A DNA stretch of 12,275 nucleotides from Oscillospiraceae bacterium (GTDB lineage: Bacteria > Bacillota > Clostridia > Oscillospirales > Ruminococcaceae), in NCBI GenBank assembly GCA_020024475.1, contig JAHHTS010000065.1:1-12275 (forward strand). The letters are read 5' to 3'. Each line of letters starts with the position of its first letter. Position 1 is the first letter of the stretch. This document shows, one piece after another, positions 1 to 8,523 of this stretch. The position numbers and the translations under genes are program-made. The notes beneath the pieces were generated by a model. It worked only from the letters and a program-made list of their open reading frames with translations. It was not told the DNA's origin and ran no database searches.

Positions 1-262
1 GCATAAGGAACATTCGCAGTTTTAGTAAGTTTGTCAACAGGTCCAATTAATTACAGTCTCTCTGCCTGTGGAAACAATGCATGAATGGCATCACAAAATC
101 CAGTTAAATCATCAATAGATACGATCATGATGTCTTCTCCCTCCTATTTTTTGTCTCATTCAGGACAAAAATCCAGCATTTTGCACTTTCGTTACCGCCT
201 ACCCACATACCTAGGACTTCTCGTTTTCCATTTAATTTAATACCGCTAGCGGCATAAACCTT
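1..262 (-). pseudogene. IS256-family (mutator-type) transposase remnant
   Basis: Translated by eye on the minus strand. From 262 to about 143 one frame reads KVYAASGIKLNGKREVLGMW and continues with VGGNESAK, which matches the conserved block of IS256-family transposases around the second catalytic region (typically VLGMWVGENESAKFW). Around 137-146 the homology moves to another frame, giving EGEDIM then SIDDLTGFCDAIHALFPQA, the family block usually read as GVEDILI-D-LTGF-EAI-VFP. A TAA at 51-53 then ends that frame, and residual similarity (KTANVPY) may continue to the window edge. The element is therefore dead: it has at least one frameshift, one internal stop, no N-terminal third, and the rest lies outside or is lost. 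No terminal inverted repeat could be identified. It starts 10 nt after the stop codon of the neighbouring ABC ATPase gene. Assignment rests on remembered family motifs, not a search. Confidence 0.8.
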
Positions 263-272
263 CTACTTTGTT

Positions 273-938
273 TCACACTATCTTACCATCAATGATTTGT
301 ATAATATCGTCAGCATTTTTAGCAAGATTCATATCGTGCGTAATTATAATTATTGTTTTCCCATATTTTTGGTTCAAACTGCGGAAATAATCCATGATTT
401 CATACGAGGTATTTTGATCCAAGTTACCCGTAGGTTCATCAGCGAGTAATATTTCTGCTTTCATAGCTAATGCTCTTCCAATACTTACTCTTTGCTGTTG
501 TCCACCCGACAGTTCTCCTGGTAAATGTCTTTCTCTTTCTTTGAGACCAAGAAACTGTATTAGTTCATCGATATACTCATTCTCCACCGACTCTCCTCCA
601 AGAAGAGCCGGTAGGATTATATTCTCTTTCACATTTAACATAGGAATCAAATTATACTTTTGAAAAACAAAACCTATTTCTTTTCGATGAAATTCCGACA
701 TCTCATCTTCTGAGAATTTCATAATGTCTCTTCCATTTACTTTTATACTTCCTCCTGTCGCTATATCTAATCCACCAATCAAATGCAACAATGTACTTTT
801 CCCACTACCACTTGGCCCAACAATCGCAACAAATTTTCCTTTTTCTATATTCAAATTCACATGGTTTAAAGCCGTAACTTCAACCTTTCTACTATTTGAA
901 TATTTTTTGCTTAAATCTTGTATTTCAATAATATTCAT
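273..938 (-). CDS. ABC transporter ATP-binding protein, LolD/MacB type
   Basis: A 221-residue stand-alone nucleotide-binding subunit. It has Walker A GPSGSGKS (residues 41-48), a Q-loop in FVFQKYNLIP (about 90-99), the signature LSGGQQQR (143-150), Walker B ILLADEPTGNLD (163-174) and the switch histidine in THD (H201). The ADEPTGNLD sequence is typical of ATPases that partner FtsX/MacB-type permeases. A perfect GGAGGTG ribosome-binding site lies just upstream of ATG 938. It follows the permease gene by 55 nt and should form a complex with it at the cytoplasmic face of the membrane. The likely role is pumping or shielding against a peptide, for example immunity to the cluster's own product; this is inferred from context. 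The protein ends right after the IDGKIV strand. That is near normal length, but the transposase remnant lies only 10 nt beyond, so a few terminal residues may have been replaced. Confidence 0.93.
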   Translation of the reverse strand: MNIIEIQDLSKKYSNSRKVEVTALNHVNLNIEKGKFVAIVGPSGSGKSTLLHLIGGLDIATGGSIKVNGRDIMKFSEDEMSEFHRKEIGFVFQKYNLIPMLNVKENIILPALLGGESVENEYIDELIQFLGLKERERHLPGELSGGQQQRVSIGRALAMKAEILLADEPTGNLDQNTSYEIMDYFRSLNQKYGKTIIIITHDMNLAKNADDIIQIIDGKIV

Positions 939-993
939 ATTTTTCCACCTCCAAAAAAATTATTTGGTTATAAATCTGAAAACACCAGCTCCA

Positions 994-3543
994 TCATTCA
1001 ATATAGTTCATGTCTTCAATAATATTTTTACTGGATGATTTTTTTACTATCTTGTGAGACATAAATGCACAAACTATCAATGTCATCAAGCACATCAAAA
1101 GGTAAAACCCTATATTAAATTTGTAAATATAACCAAAATTTTTTAAATCTGATTGACCATATAAATATCTACTGATTATCTGCGCCCCAAAAACTCCGCC
1201 TATAAACGAAACTGCACAGATATTAACAATTTCTAGAATAATAATTTGTTCCACATTTCGGCATTTTAAACCAATTGCCCTTAAAATAGAATTTTCACGT
1301 TTTCTCATTTGTACACGAAATTTCATATTATTCGCAATGTTAGTTAATGCTAATATCATAAACACTACTGCAATTCCTATTACATTTATAATTTCTTTTC
1401 GGTATAACATATCTGACTTATCTCTTTCAGATATAAGACTTCTTGTGGAAACTTGAGAATTTTTTGTACCTACACTTATTAGCTGATCCTCTAATTCTAT
1501 TTTTTGTTCTTCACTCAAACTATTCTTCCCATTGATATACATACTTTGTATTTTAGAATTCTTAATCATCTTTTTTATATAATCATCTTTTGTAATAAAA
1601 ATAGGATACTGAGAATATTTCACATCGGAAATATATGGGAATGAAACAGTAGCCACTATTTTGTATTCTTTCATTGTATAATCTGATACGTTATCGGAAA
1701 ATTTTTCATAGTCTAAACTATTTGTTTTCAAGTCCTCTCTATATTTTACTCTAATCCGATCCCCAACTTTATACTGTATTAATGGATTTCCGTCTTTGTA
1801 CCATCCCACTTTTTGTGCTCCTGTTTTTTCATCACTTTCTCTCATTTCACAAAGAATTACCTCATTTTCTTCCAAATTTTCAAGAGTGTAGTTACCGCCA
1901 ATAAGATATTTATGTAGCTTTTTTAATGCATTGTCATTGTATCCATATAGTACCGACTTATATACTTGATTCTCTCCATCAAACCCCCAATCTGTATAAC
2001 CATAAATTTCTTTTTTCTTTTCATTGGAACGTTCAAAGTATTCACTGTTTTTTTCTGCCTCTCCGCTATCTATAACACGTATCGGCAGCCCTGCTGCCGT
2101 CTCTATACTATCGACTTGATTTAAAGAGCAAATTTCTTCAATTGATTCTCTAGAGACCCCATAATCTGACGATTGGAACGTTAATACGTTCATAGCATAA
2201 TCGCCATTAAAAAAGTACATTTCTTTTGTCTCATAATGAATGTTATGTGCTATTTCCACCTTATAAACTAATCCATAGAACAAGCTTACTCCCATACATA
2301 TTGTCAACATCATAAAAACACTAGTTTTCAAATCACGAATTATATATTTTATAGATAAAATCCAAAAGCTTAAAGTTTTACTATTCCTTTCATTAAGCCA
2401 GAATAATCGGCTACTTGTATGGATAGTAGAATCAACTTCATTTTGGATTGTTTCAATGATCGTCTTTTTATAAATATTATGACAAGCAATCATGCCAATA
2501 ACCACAATCACTATTGCTAACAAAACTATACCAATCACAATCTGTATAGTTGGAATAATCAGTTCAAAACGTACTCTTTCCCCATATAAATATATAATCT
2601 GTTTTTCGTCTCCAGATAATTTCGTTACAACCCATGCGATACCGCCTCCAACGCCCATTCCAACTGGCAATGCTGCTATATATATAATCCCTAACTCTTG
2701 TAAAATATTTTTTATTAATAATTTTTTTTTAATCCCTATTGCCCTTAAAACACCATACTGTTCCTGTCTATCAATTAATTGTATACGGTAAATACCAGAA
2801 AAAAGAATACAAAAGAACAAAAGAATCGCAACAATCACAATTACGTCCACGCGTAAAAGTTCCTCCATATTTTCTCTTCCAGGACTGGTCTGTATATTTT
2901 TAATTGGAATATTTAATTTTTCAGCGGTTTTCTCTTTTTGACACTTGATATTCCAATTTTCTTTGTAGTTTATATAACTGATATAAGCACCGCTATACTC
3001 TTTTTCAAGGCAGGAGTACATTGTTAATAAACCAACCTGCTTATTTCTTAACACATCCGATAATATCCCGACAACTGTAAATTCCTGGATATTCCCTGTA
3101 TTTTCATTTTCTAATGTAATCTTCTGATCTATATTCGGTTCTTTTCCAAGATTAAGCAAAACCCATTTTTCTAGAACTACTTCCGTTTCATTTTCAGGCA
3201 TTCGTCCTTTCTCAAGTCTTCCTGTAAGTGTAATTCCTAAATTATCTCCACGTTGAAAATAGACCCTACTTTCATCACAGAATACATATTCTGGTTGCTC
3301 AAATATAGCCATTTTAGAAATATCACTACCAACTTTTAATTTTTCTACTTGACCCTTATCAAGTTTAGTAATTCTCACATCTGCAGGTGTATGTGTAAGC
3401 ATGTTTTGTAATGCTTCTACTCTATGGTTTGTATGCGTTAAGATAAGGAATCCACTCAATAATGATATAGTTAATAAAAAGCACAAAAAAACCGTTAAAG
3501 TATTTTTTTTATACTCTCTTATATAGCGCAAATACAGCCTCAT
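994..3543 (-). CDS. FtsX/MacB-type ABC permease with two FtsX modules
   Basis: An 849-residue membrane protein built from two similar halves. Each half has one N-terminal membrane helix (about residues 15-37 and 408-428), a large extracytoplasmic domain (about 38-230 and 430-715), and a three-helix FtsX bundle (about 232-360 and 718-833). The internal duplication is visible in the cytoplasmic motif after the first bundle helix of each half: GVLRAIGIK and SILRAIGLK. FtsX-type permeases of this class do not form a classical channel; they work mechanically on extracytoplasmic substrates such as antimicrobial peptides or lipoproteins. The partner ATPase is the next gene. The start is supported by a GAAAGGAG ribosome-binding site 9-10 nt upstream. 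The gene follows the exporter stop by 2 nt, so translation is probably coupled. Immunity or peptide detoxification is the likeliest role; a second export route is the alternative. Confidence 0.9.
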   Translation of the reverse strand: MRLYLRYIREYKKNTLTVFLCFLLTISLLSGFLILTHTNHRVEALQNMLTHTPADVRITKLDKGQVEKLKVGSDISKMAIFEQPEYVFCDESRVYFQRGDNLGITLTGRLEKGRMPENETEVVLEKWVLLNLGKEPNIDQKITLENENTGNIQEFTVVGILSDVLRNKQVGLLTMYSCLEKEYSGAYISYINYKENWNIKCQKEKTAEKLNIPIKNIQTSPGRENMEELLRVDVIVIVAILLFFCILFSGIYRIQLIDRQEQYGVLRAIGIKKKLLIKNILQELGIIYIAALPVGMGVGGGIAWVVTKLSGDEKQIIYLYGERVRFELIIPTIQIVIGIVLLAIVIVVIGMIACHNIYKKTIIETIQNEVDSTIHTSSRLFWLNERNSKTLSFWILSIKYIIRDLKTSVFMMLTICMGVSLFYGLVYKVEIAHNIHYETKEMYFFNGDYAMNVLTFQSSDYGVSRESIEEICSLNQVDSIETAAGLPIRVIDSGEAEKNSEYFERSNEKKKEIYGYTDWGFDGENQVYKSVLYGYNDNALKKLHKYLIGGNYTLENLEENEVILCEMRESDEKTGAQKVGWYKDGNPLIQYKVGDRIRVKYREDLKTNSLDYEKFSDNVSDYTMKEYKIVATVSFPYISDVKYSQYPIFITKDDYIKKMIKNSKIQSMYINGKNSLSEEQKIELEDQLISVGTKNSQVSTRSLISERDKSDMLYRKEIINVIGIAVVFMILALTNIANNMKFRVQMRKRENSILRAIGLKCRNVEQIIILEIVNICAVSFIGGVFGAQIISRYLYGQSDLKNFGYIYKFNIGFYLLMCLMTLIVCAFMSHKIVKKSSSKNIIEDMNYIE

Positions 3544-3545
3544 AG

Positions 3546-5276
3546 CTATGCACTCCTTTCTTCTACAAGCTGAAAATAGTACTGTTTCTTTTTCATTAAT
3601 GATTCATGATCTCCAACTTCAACGATTTCTCCTTGATCCAAAACCAATATTTCATCTGCTTTTTTTATAGTTGAAAGTCTATGTGCAATCATTATAACGA
3701 TCTTACTTTCATAATACCTTCTAAGATTATCTAGAATATGTTCTTGTGTTATGTTATCCAGAGCAGAGGTTGCTTCATCAAAAATAAGGATATCTTTTGA
3801 TTGTAAAATCATTCTTACAATTGCAATCCGCTGACGCTGCCCTCCAGAAAGTTTCACTCCATTTTCCCCCACCTGTGTTTGATATCCTTCCGGCAATTTT
3901 GATATAAAATCATCAATGCCAATCTGTTTACAGACTGCAATATAATTTTTCTGTTTAATTTTACTATTATTAAGAGTTAAATTGTTTTCTATAGTATCAT
4001 CAAATAGAAATGTATTCTGGGAGACAACTGCAATGCTTTTACGTAAAGAACACAGACTATATTCTTTTATATTCTTACCATTAATTGTAATTTCTCCCGA
4101 ATCCACATCCCAAAGTCTATACAAAAGATTTATAATAGTCGATTTTCCGCATCCTGTTGCACCTACAATAGCATAAACTTTACCTGGCCTAAATGTGTAA
4201 TTAATATTTTTTAAAACCTTGTCGTTAACATAACCAAAATTCACATGGGTCATACTTATTTCTGAAACATGATCTGGAAATCTAAGTGCCTTATTATCCT
4301 GAACAATCATACTATCAGATTTAAGAAAGCCATAAATTCTATCCAAAGATACACACAATCGTTGTATACTCTCATTTATTTTAAGTACCCCCATACAGGG
4401 ACCGATAAACATTGCTGTATATTGTTGGAATGCAATCAGTTCACCTACTTGGAGACTTCCTTTAATAATTTCCATTCCTCCAATTATGTAAACTAATATA
4501 GTGATCAAACTAGACAAAAATGTAGCCGACTGGCTACTCGCTGAAAATAATACATCCAACCGAATTCCTTTTCTAGCAAACTCACCTTCATTTTCAAGAT
4601 AATGAACCATGAAATAGCGTCGTGCTTTAAGAATAACAATTTCTAATATATTACTAATATATTGTTCAATAATATTATATACTCTACCTGATTGTTCTCG
4701 TACTTCGGCCGTTTTATCGGCAAGAACTCTACTAAACTTACTTTGTACAATAATAGTAATAATTTGAATACCAATAATAATACATAAAACTGTACTCTGC
4801 AGATGAATTAACATAGTTAGCGCAAAAATGGAGGTGATTATATTCCTGACAAAATCAAATACAAGATCGATTCCATAATTTTCGACCATATCAGTATCGT
4901 TATCTACAATATTTAAGACCTCTCCTGATTTTTGTTCCGAATAATAAGTTCCGGAAAAGGTACTTAACTTCTTAAGCAAAAGATATTTATAACGGATTGT
5001 CATTTTCGTCTTTACATATGACAGATTATATTGCTGAATCATGTTTAATATAGCAATGGTTATCATAATTGCCATATATGCTCCCCCATATAAAAACAGT
5101 GCACTTGCATTTTTTCCTCCAATTGCCACATCTATAATTCTCTGTAAGATAACCGGCAAAAATACGCTTAGAAATGTAAGAATTAACATTACCAGACAAC
5201 AAATTATACTTTTCATCTTACTTTGCTTAAATGATTCTATGAGAAATTTTCCAATCAAATTATATCTTTCTTTCAT
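3546..5276 (-). CDS. ABC exporter, fused membrane and ATPase domains, no C39 peptidase
   Basis: A 576-residue half-transporter that would act as a dimer. An N-terminal six-helix exporter domain (about residues 20-300) is followed by a nucleotide-binding domain with Walker A GATGCGKS (372-379), a Q-loop in VVSQNTFLFDD (Q420), signature LSGGQ (476-480), Walker B ILIFDEATSALD (496-507) and the switch histidine in AHRLST (H532). Membrane sequence starts almost at the N-terminus, so there is no C39 peptidase domain of the kind that cleaves double-glycine leaders in bacteriocin exporters. Leader removal must then be done separately, and the adjacent S8 protease is the obvious candidate. The gene starts 37 nt after the protease gene, with a modest GGTGA ribosome-binding site before the ATG. 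The likely function is export of the mature modified peptide; this is a contextual inference, since the family also carries lipids and drugs. Confidence 0.92.
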   Translation of the reverse strand: MKERYNLIGKFLIESFKQSKMKSIICCLVMLILTFLSVFLPVILQRIIDVAIGGKNASALFLYGGAYMAIMITIAILNMIQQYNLSYVKTKMTIRYKYLLLKKLSTFSGTYYSEQKSGEVLNIVDNDTDMVENYGIDLVFDFVRNIITSIFALTMLIHLQSTVLCIIIGIQIITIIVQSKFSRVLADKTAEVREQSGRVYNIIEQYISNILEIVILKARRYFMVHYLENEGEFARKGIRLDVLFSASSQSATFLSSLITILVYIIGGMEIIKGSLQVGELIAFQQYTAMFIGPCMGVLKINESIQRLCVSLDRIYGFLKSDSMIVQDNKALRFPDHVSEISMTHVNFGYVNDKVLKNINYTFRPGKVYAIVGATGCGKSTIINLLYRLWDVDSGEITINGKNIKEYSLCSLRKSIAVVSQNTFLFDDTIENNLTLNNSKIKQKNYIAVCKQIGIDDFISKLPEGYQTQVGENGVKLSGGQRQRIAIVRMILQSKDILIFDEATSALDNITQEHILDNLRRYYESKIVIMIAHRLSTIKKADEILVLDQGEIVEVGDHESLMKKKQYYFQLVEERSA

Positions 5277-5313
5277 ATTTTCACCATGCTCTTTCTCTCA
5301 GCCTTATCCGCAT

Positions 5314-6315
5314 TTATAACGACTTAATATATTGCACTAATGTCCCAATTGTAATTAGGTGGTATCTATTTATATTGAGATAATCTAATTTTACACTCAT
5401 GATTTCTTCAATAAATTTTAGGAATGGAAGTACCTTTTTCATTTCTAGTAATCCATTTCTGGTGAGTAATTCAATATCACAAAGTTGCTTATCAGAAAAA
5501 CTTTTTCCAAAGTATCTACATATAGCTTGAAAGATTCTTGTTAATACAGGATCATTATTATCTACAAACCAATTACATTTCTCTGGAACTCGAAATTTTT
5601 CATAAAGATTTTCCTCTTTCCACTCATTACGCAAAGCATTATCTTGCAGCCATTCACATACATTTTTATAACTAACCTTACTACTCTTGCTCTCCCAAAA
5701 AAACCTACTAACTATTCCTGTTAATCTAGCAGTAGCAATACTATTGCAAGGTGGTATCATAATATATGTATTAGGAGGAACAGCAACAACAGGAGCAACG
5801 CAATCCACAACACATTGTATTGATTCGCTTTTATGAAACCAATATCCCTTCTCTCTTTCAAGTATTCCTGCCCTTACTCCTATTACATTATCATAAACTG
5901 CTGGATAACTTATATGCCCATTGTTGGACATTGATGCAATAATAGTAACTTTTTGTTCAGATAGTTTTTTAAGTATTCTATATAAGTTGTGATCAACTAT
6001 CTTATCAAAAGCTAAACTCATATTAATTATAGAAATATCACTATTTATGAGGGATTCCAATGCAAATTCCAATACGGCTAAATTTGATTTTCCGTACTTG
6101 TCTAGTATTCCAATGCTCATAATTTCTATATGTGAACATTCACTGACAATCATCGATGTACAAGCTGTACCGTGTCCACTTACATCATAAATACTATTAT
6201 TTTTTTCCAAATAATTTCCCTTTTTTATAATCTGACCACCACTAATATGAATATTTTTAAATGCATTGTGGCTACTTTCAATTCCACTATCAATAACAGC
6301 TACTTTTACTTTCAT
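5314..6315 (-). CDS. Cytosolic S8 (subtilisin-family) protease, probable leader peptidase of the RiPP cluster
   Basis: A 333-residue protein whose first 210 or so residues form a compact subtilisin domain. The catalytic residues are recognisable: Asp9 in VAVIDSGIE, His48 in SGHGTACTS, the oxyanion Asn near 131-132 in ASMSNNGHISYPA, and Ser192 in NSIATARLTG, a divergent form of the usual GTSMAxPxVAG. There is no signal peptide and no propeptide: the catalytic Asp is nine residues from the start. The enzyme should therefore work inside the cell, fitting removal of the precursor leader before export. Residues about 250-333 are not part of the protease fold and resemble the helical pattern of an acyl-carrier protein, but without the serine that carries phosphopantetheine. 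The start follows the upstream radical SAM stop by 6 nt and has only a weak ribosome-binding site, so translation is probably coupled. Family is secure; role is inferred from neighbours. Confidence 0.88.
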   Translation of the reverse strand: MKVKVAVIDSGIESSHNAFKNIHISGGQIIKKGNYLEKNNSIYDVSGHGTACTSMIVSECSHIEIMSIGILDKYGKSNLAVLEFALESLINSDISIINMSLAFDKIVDHNLYRILKKLSEQKVTIIASMSNNGHISYPAVYDNVIGVRAGILEREKGYWFHKSESIQCVVDCVAPVVAVPPNTYIMIPPCNSIATARLTGIVSRFFWESKSSKVSYKNVCEWLQDNALRNEWKEENLYEKFRVPEKCNWFVDNNDPVLTRIFQAICRYFGKSFSDKQLCDIELLTRNGLLEMKKVLPFLKFIEEIMSVKLDYLNINRYHLITIGTLVQYIKSL

Positions 6316-6321
6316 ATACGT

Positions 6322-7320
6322 TTATTGTTCCATACAGACTCTATATTTTACTCTTTCTACTCCGCAAGCTAATGGAGATGGTTTTAAATAATCACCATTC
6401 AAAACTTTATTGATAATTTTGCATCTTGTTTCATTGCAATACTTATACAAATCACATCCCTTGCATTCTGGAATTGTATGTCTTGAATACTCTAATATTT
6501 TATCTCTTTTCTTTACATCAATTCCATTACATACATTCCCAATTGCAAATTCACAATTTCCAACAGCTAACATACATGGGTATATATCTCCTTTAGGATC
6601 TATATGCATACTCGTAATTCCTCCAGAACAATCCCCTAGTTTTTTTAATTTCCAGTTATTTAATAATTCCTTGTTTTGCTTATATACCTTGCAAATTTTT
6701 TTGATTTCACGATTTAGAACTTGCAAATCATTATCTGTAAAATCTCGATCATAGAAATCATGTACTGGTACAATGCAATGAACCCCTAAATCCATAAAAT
6801 ATTTTACATTTTCAAACAAATTCTTTACCGTTTGATGATTATATGTCATTCGAATTCTCAAATCGGGTCTTATCTCTAAAATTTTTCTTACATTGTTACT
6901 AACAATTTCAAAAGAAGGTTTTCCATCCCCAAACGGTCTAGAATAGTTTTGTGTATCTTCATTACCATCCATACTTATTGTAAAATCATCAATCTCTTCT
7001 TTTATAAATGAAATCATTTCATCATTTAATAGCGTTCCGTTTGATGTCGTTGAAAAGCTGATAAAAATCTGCTGCTCTGCCGCAAGGGTCTTTGCCCTTG
7101 ATACCAGATACTTCATTTCACAGAAAGCCATGAATGGTTCACCTCCATGCAAAACAATCCATAGATACTTATCATTTATCATATTCATATGCCTAATTGC
7201 CAGATCAAGCGCCTTATCAATTACTTTCTTATTCATTTTGTCTTTTTTCTTATTTTGGCCTTCATAACAATAAACACATTTCATATTGCAAGAAGATGTC
7301 AACCAAAATGATGTCTGCAT
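6322..7320 (-). CDS. Radical SAM/SPASM peptide maturase, short form without RRE
   Basis: A 332-residue radical SAM enzyme. The CX3CX2C motif that holds the SAM-binding [4Fe-4S] cluster is CNMKCVYC (Cys11, Cys15, Cys18), followed by the SAM-contacting GGEP (59-62) and SMDG (116-119). The C-terminal third is a SPASM-type region: Cys231, Gly244 before Cys249, then Cys286, Cys289, Cys295, Cys300, Cys319 and Cys329. These would bind one or two auxiliary clusters, as in anaerobic sulfatase-maturating and RiPP-modifying enzymes. Unlike the two upstream paralogs it has no PqqD-like leader-binding domain. The short N-terminus appears genuine, because a GGGAGGA ribosome-binding site lies at the right distance before ATG 7320. 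The previous gene stops 3 nt upstream. It probably modifies the cluster precursor after, or together with, the other two enzymes; the chemistry (thioether, C-C link or other) cannot be read from sequence. Confidence 0.9.
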   Translation of the reverse strand: MQTSFWLTSSCNMKCVYCYEGQNKKKDKMNKKVIDKALDLAIRHMNMINDKYLWIVLHGGEPFMAFCEMKYLVSRAKTLAAEQQIFISFSTTSNGTLLNDEMISFIKEEIDDFTISMDGNEDTQNYSRPFGDGKPSFEIVSNNVRKILEIRPDLRIRMTYNHQTVKNLFENVKYFMDLGVHCIVPVHDFYDRDFTDNDLQVLNREIKKICKVYKQNKELLNNWKLKKLGDCSGGITSMHIDPKGDIYPCMLAVGNCEFAIGNVCNGIDVKKRDKILEYSRHTIPECKGCDLYKYCNETRCKIINKVLNGDYLKPSPLACGVERVKYRVCMEQ

Positions 7321-7323
7321 ACT

Positions 7324-8523
7324 TTAGTCCTCCCAAATGACGCGAAACAAATTATCGTGTACAGTATTACAATGTTTTTCCATACTTCCATTTTTTGTAT
7401 ATTCCATAATCTCTACTGGACATTTCCAACAAAACGGCATCACCTTACATTGACTGCATTTATGATTTAATTTCAATAAATCTTCAATCAAACACATTAA
7501 ACGATTATCTTTAATTTTATTGAATTCTAAAATCTGATCAATATGCCCCAAACTATATCTTCTATCTTCGATAGTCTGACATGCATATACATATCCATCA
7601 TATCTTATATGATACTTAGAAACTAACTTCTGGCAATTTCCATATGTACACATTCCTTTTTCATCCGTTTTGATTTCTGCACCTTTTTCATAAAGAACTT
7701 CTTGCGAAGTAAGTTCTTTATAATTTTCTAGTGCTCTACCCAACCATGATATTCTTCTGAGAACAGGATATGTTTTTAATTTTCGATTCAAATCCAAAAA
7801 CTTATCTACTATCATCTCATTACTTTCTGTTAATACCATTGATAGCGAAATATCGTCAAAGCCATTTTCTTGTAATAATTTGACATTTTTTAAAACTTTT
7901 TCAAATACCCCTTTTCCTCTAATTTTCACACAGCTTTCCTCATCAGCCCCGTCTACACTAATGTCTATTTTATCAACATACTGGATAAGATCCCGTATAT
8001 TTTCTTTGTTAATTAAAGTTCCATTGGTTGCTAAAATAATAGTTCCTCCAAAAGACTCTCGTAACCCCCTTAGATGTTTAAAAATATCCTTGCGTAACAG
8101 TGGCTCACCGCCTGTTATGGTTATTTTATCTGGATTCCATTCAATTATTTTTTTCAGGATTTCCGTAACTTTTTCTGTTGTACTCTCCTCACCTTTTACC
8201 CCCGCACTAAAACAACAATGTGCGCATTTAAGATTACAACGATTAGTTATCTCAAATGCAATACTTTTAGTAAAATGAATCTTCGAATCTCCAAGAATAT
8301 CCATTTGCTCCATCCTGTCTAACAGCAATTCTATATATTTTTGATCTTCCTTATCCATAAAAACACGAACAAAATCCTTTTTCTCATAATTTAACCTTAA
8401 TGCCTTTATAAGATATTCGTAAACTTCTTTTGTAGTCCTCAACCACATTCCTGTCAATTCATTTGCCAGAATTACTTTATTTTTATATTCTATATATACG
8501 ACATTACTATTTAACTTCATCAT
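7324..8523 (-). CDS. Radical SAM/SPASM peptide maturase with PqqD-like RRE domain (second of a tandem pair)
   Basis: A 399-residue enzyme. Residues 1-80 look like a PqqD-type RiPP recognition element: short beta strands (VVYIEYKNKVILAN), then ELTGMWL, helices, and a final LLDRMEQMDIL helix. This fold binds leader peptides. The radical SAM cluster motif is CNLKCAHC (Cys96, Cys100, Cys103), with an extra Cys104 directly after, then GGEP (138-141) and ISVDG. The C-terminal SPASM region has Cys292, Cys297, Gly310 and Cys315, then a CX2CX5CX2C block (Cys356, Cys359, Cys365, Cys368) and Cys385. It is clearly paralogous to the preceding gene, with the cluster cysteines at identical residue numbers. 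Its ATG overlaps the upstream stop by 4 nt (ATGA), implying coupled translation. The expected role is leader-guided cross-linking of the cysteine-rich precursor, as in sactipeptide or ranthipeptide maturases; the exact bond is unknown. Confidence 0.92.
   Translation of the reverse strand: MMKLNSNVVYIEYKNKVILANELTGMWLRTTKEVYEYLIKALRLNYEKKDFVRVFMDKEDQKYIELLLDRMEQMDILGDSKIHFTKSIAFEITNRCNLKCAHCCFSAGVKGEESTTEKVTEILKKIIEWNPDKITITGGEPLLRKDIFKHLRGLRESFGGTIILATNGTLINKENIRDLIQYVDKIDISVDGADEESCVKIRGKGVFEKVLKNVKLLQENGFDDISLSMVLTESNEMIVDKFLDLNRKLKTYPVLRRISWLGRALENYKELTSQEVLYEKGAEIKTDEKGMCTYGNCQKLVSKYHIRYDGYVYACQTIEDRRYSLGHIDQILEFNKIKDNRLMCLIEDLLKLNHKCSQCKVMPFCWKCPVEIMEYTKNGSMEKHCNTVHDNLFRVIWED

Noticed and set aside
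724..1038. Plus-strand frames opposite the transporter, protease and radical SAM genes, including 2492-2791, 5041-5319, 6410-6754 and 7880-8278
   Set aside because: They are antisense shadows of well-supported genes, lack ribosome-binding sites and show no family motifs.
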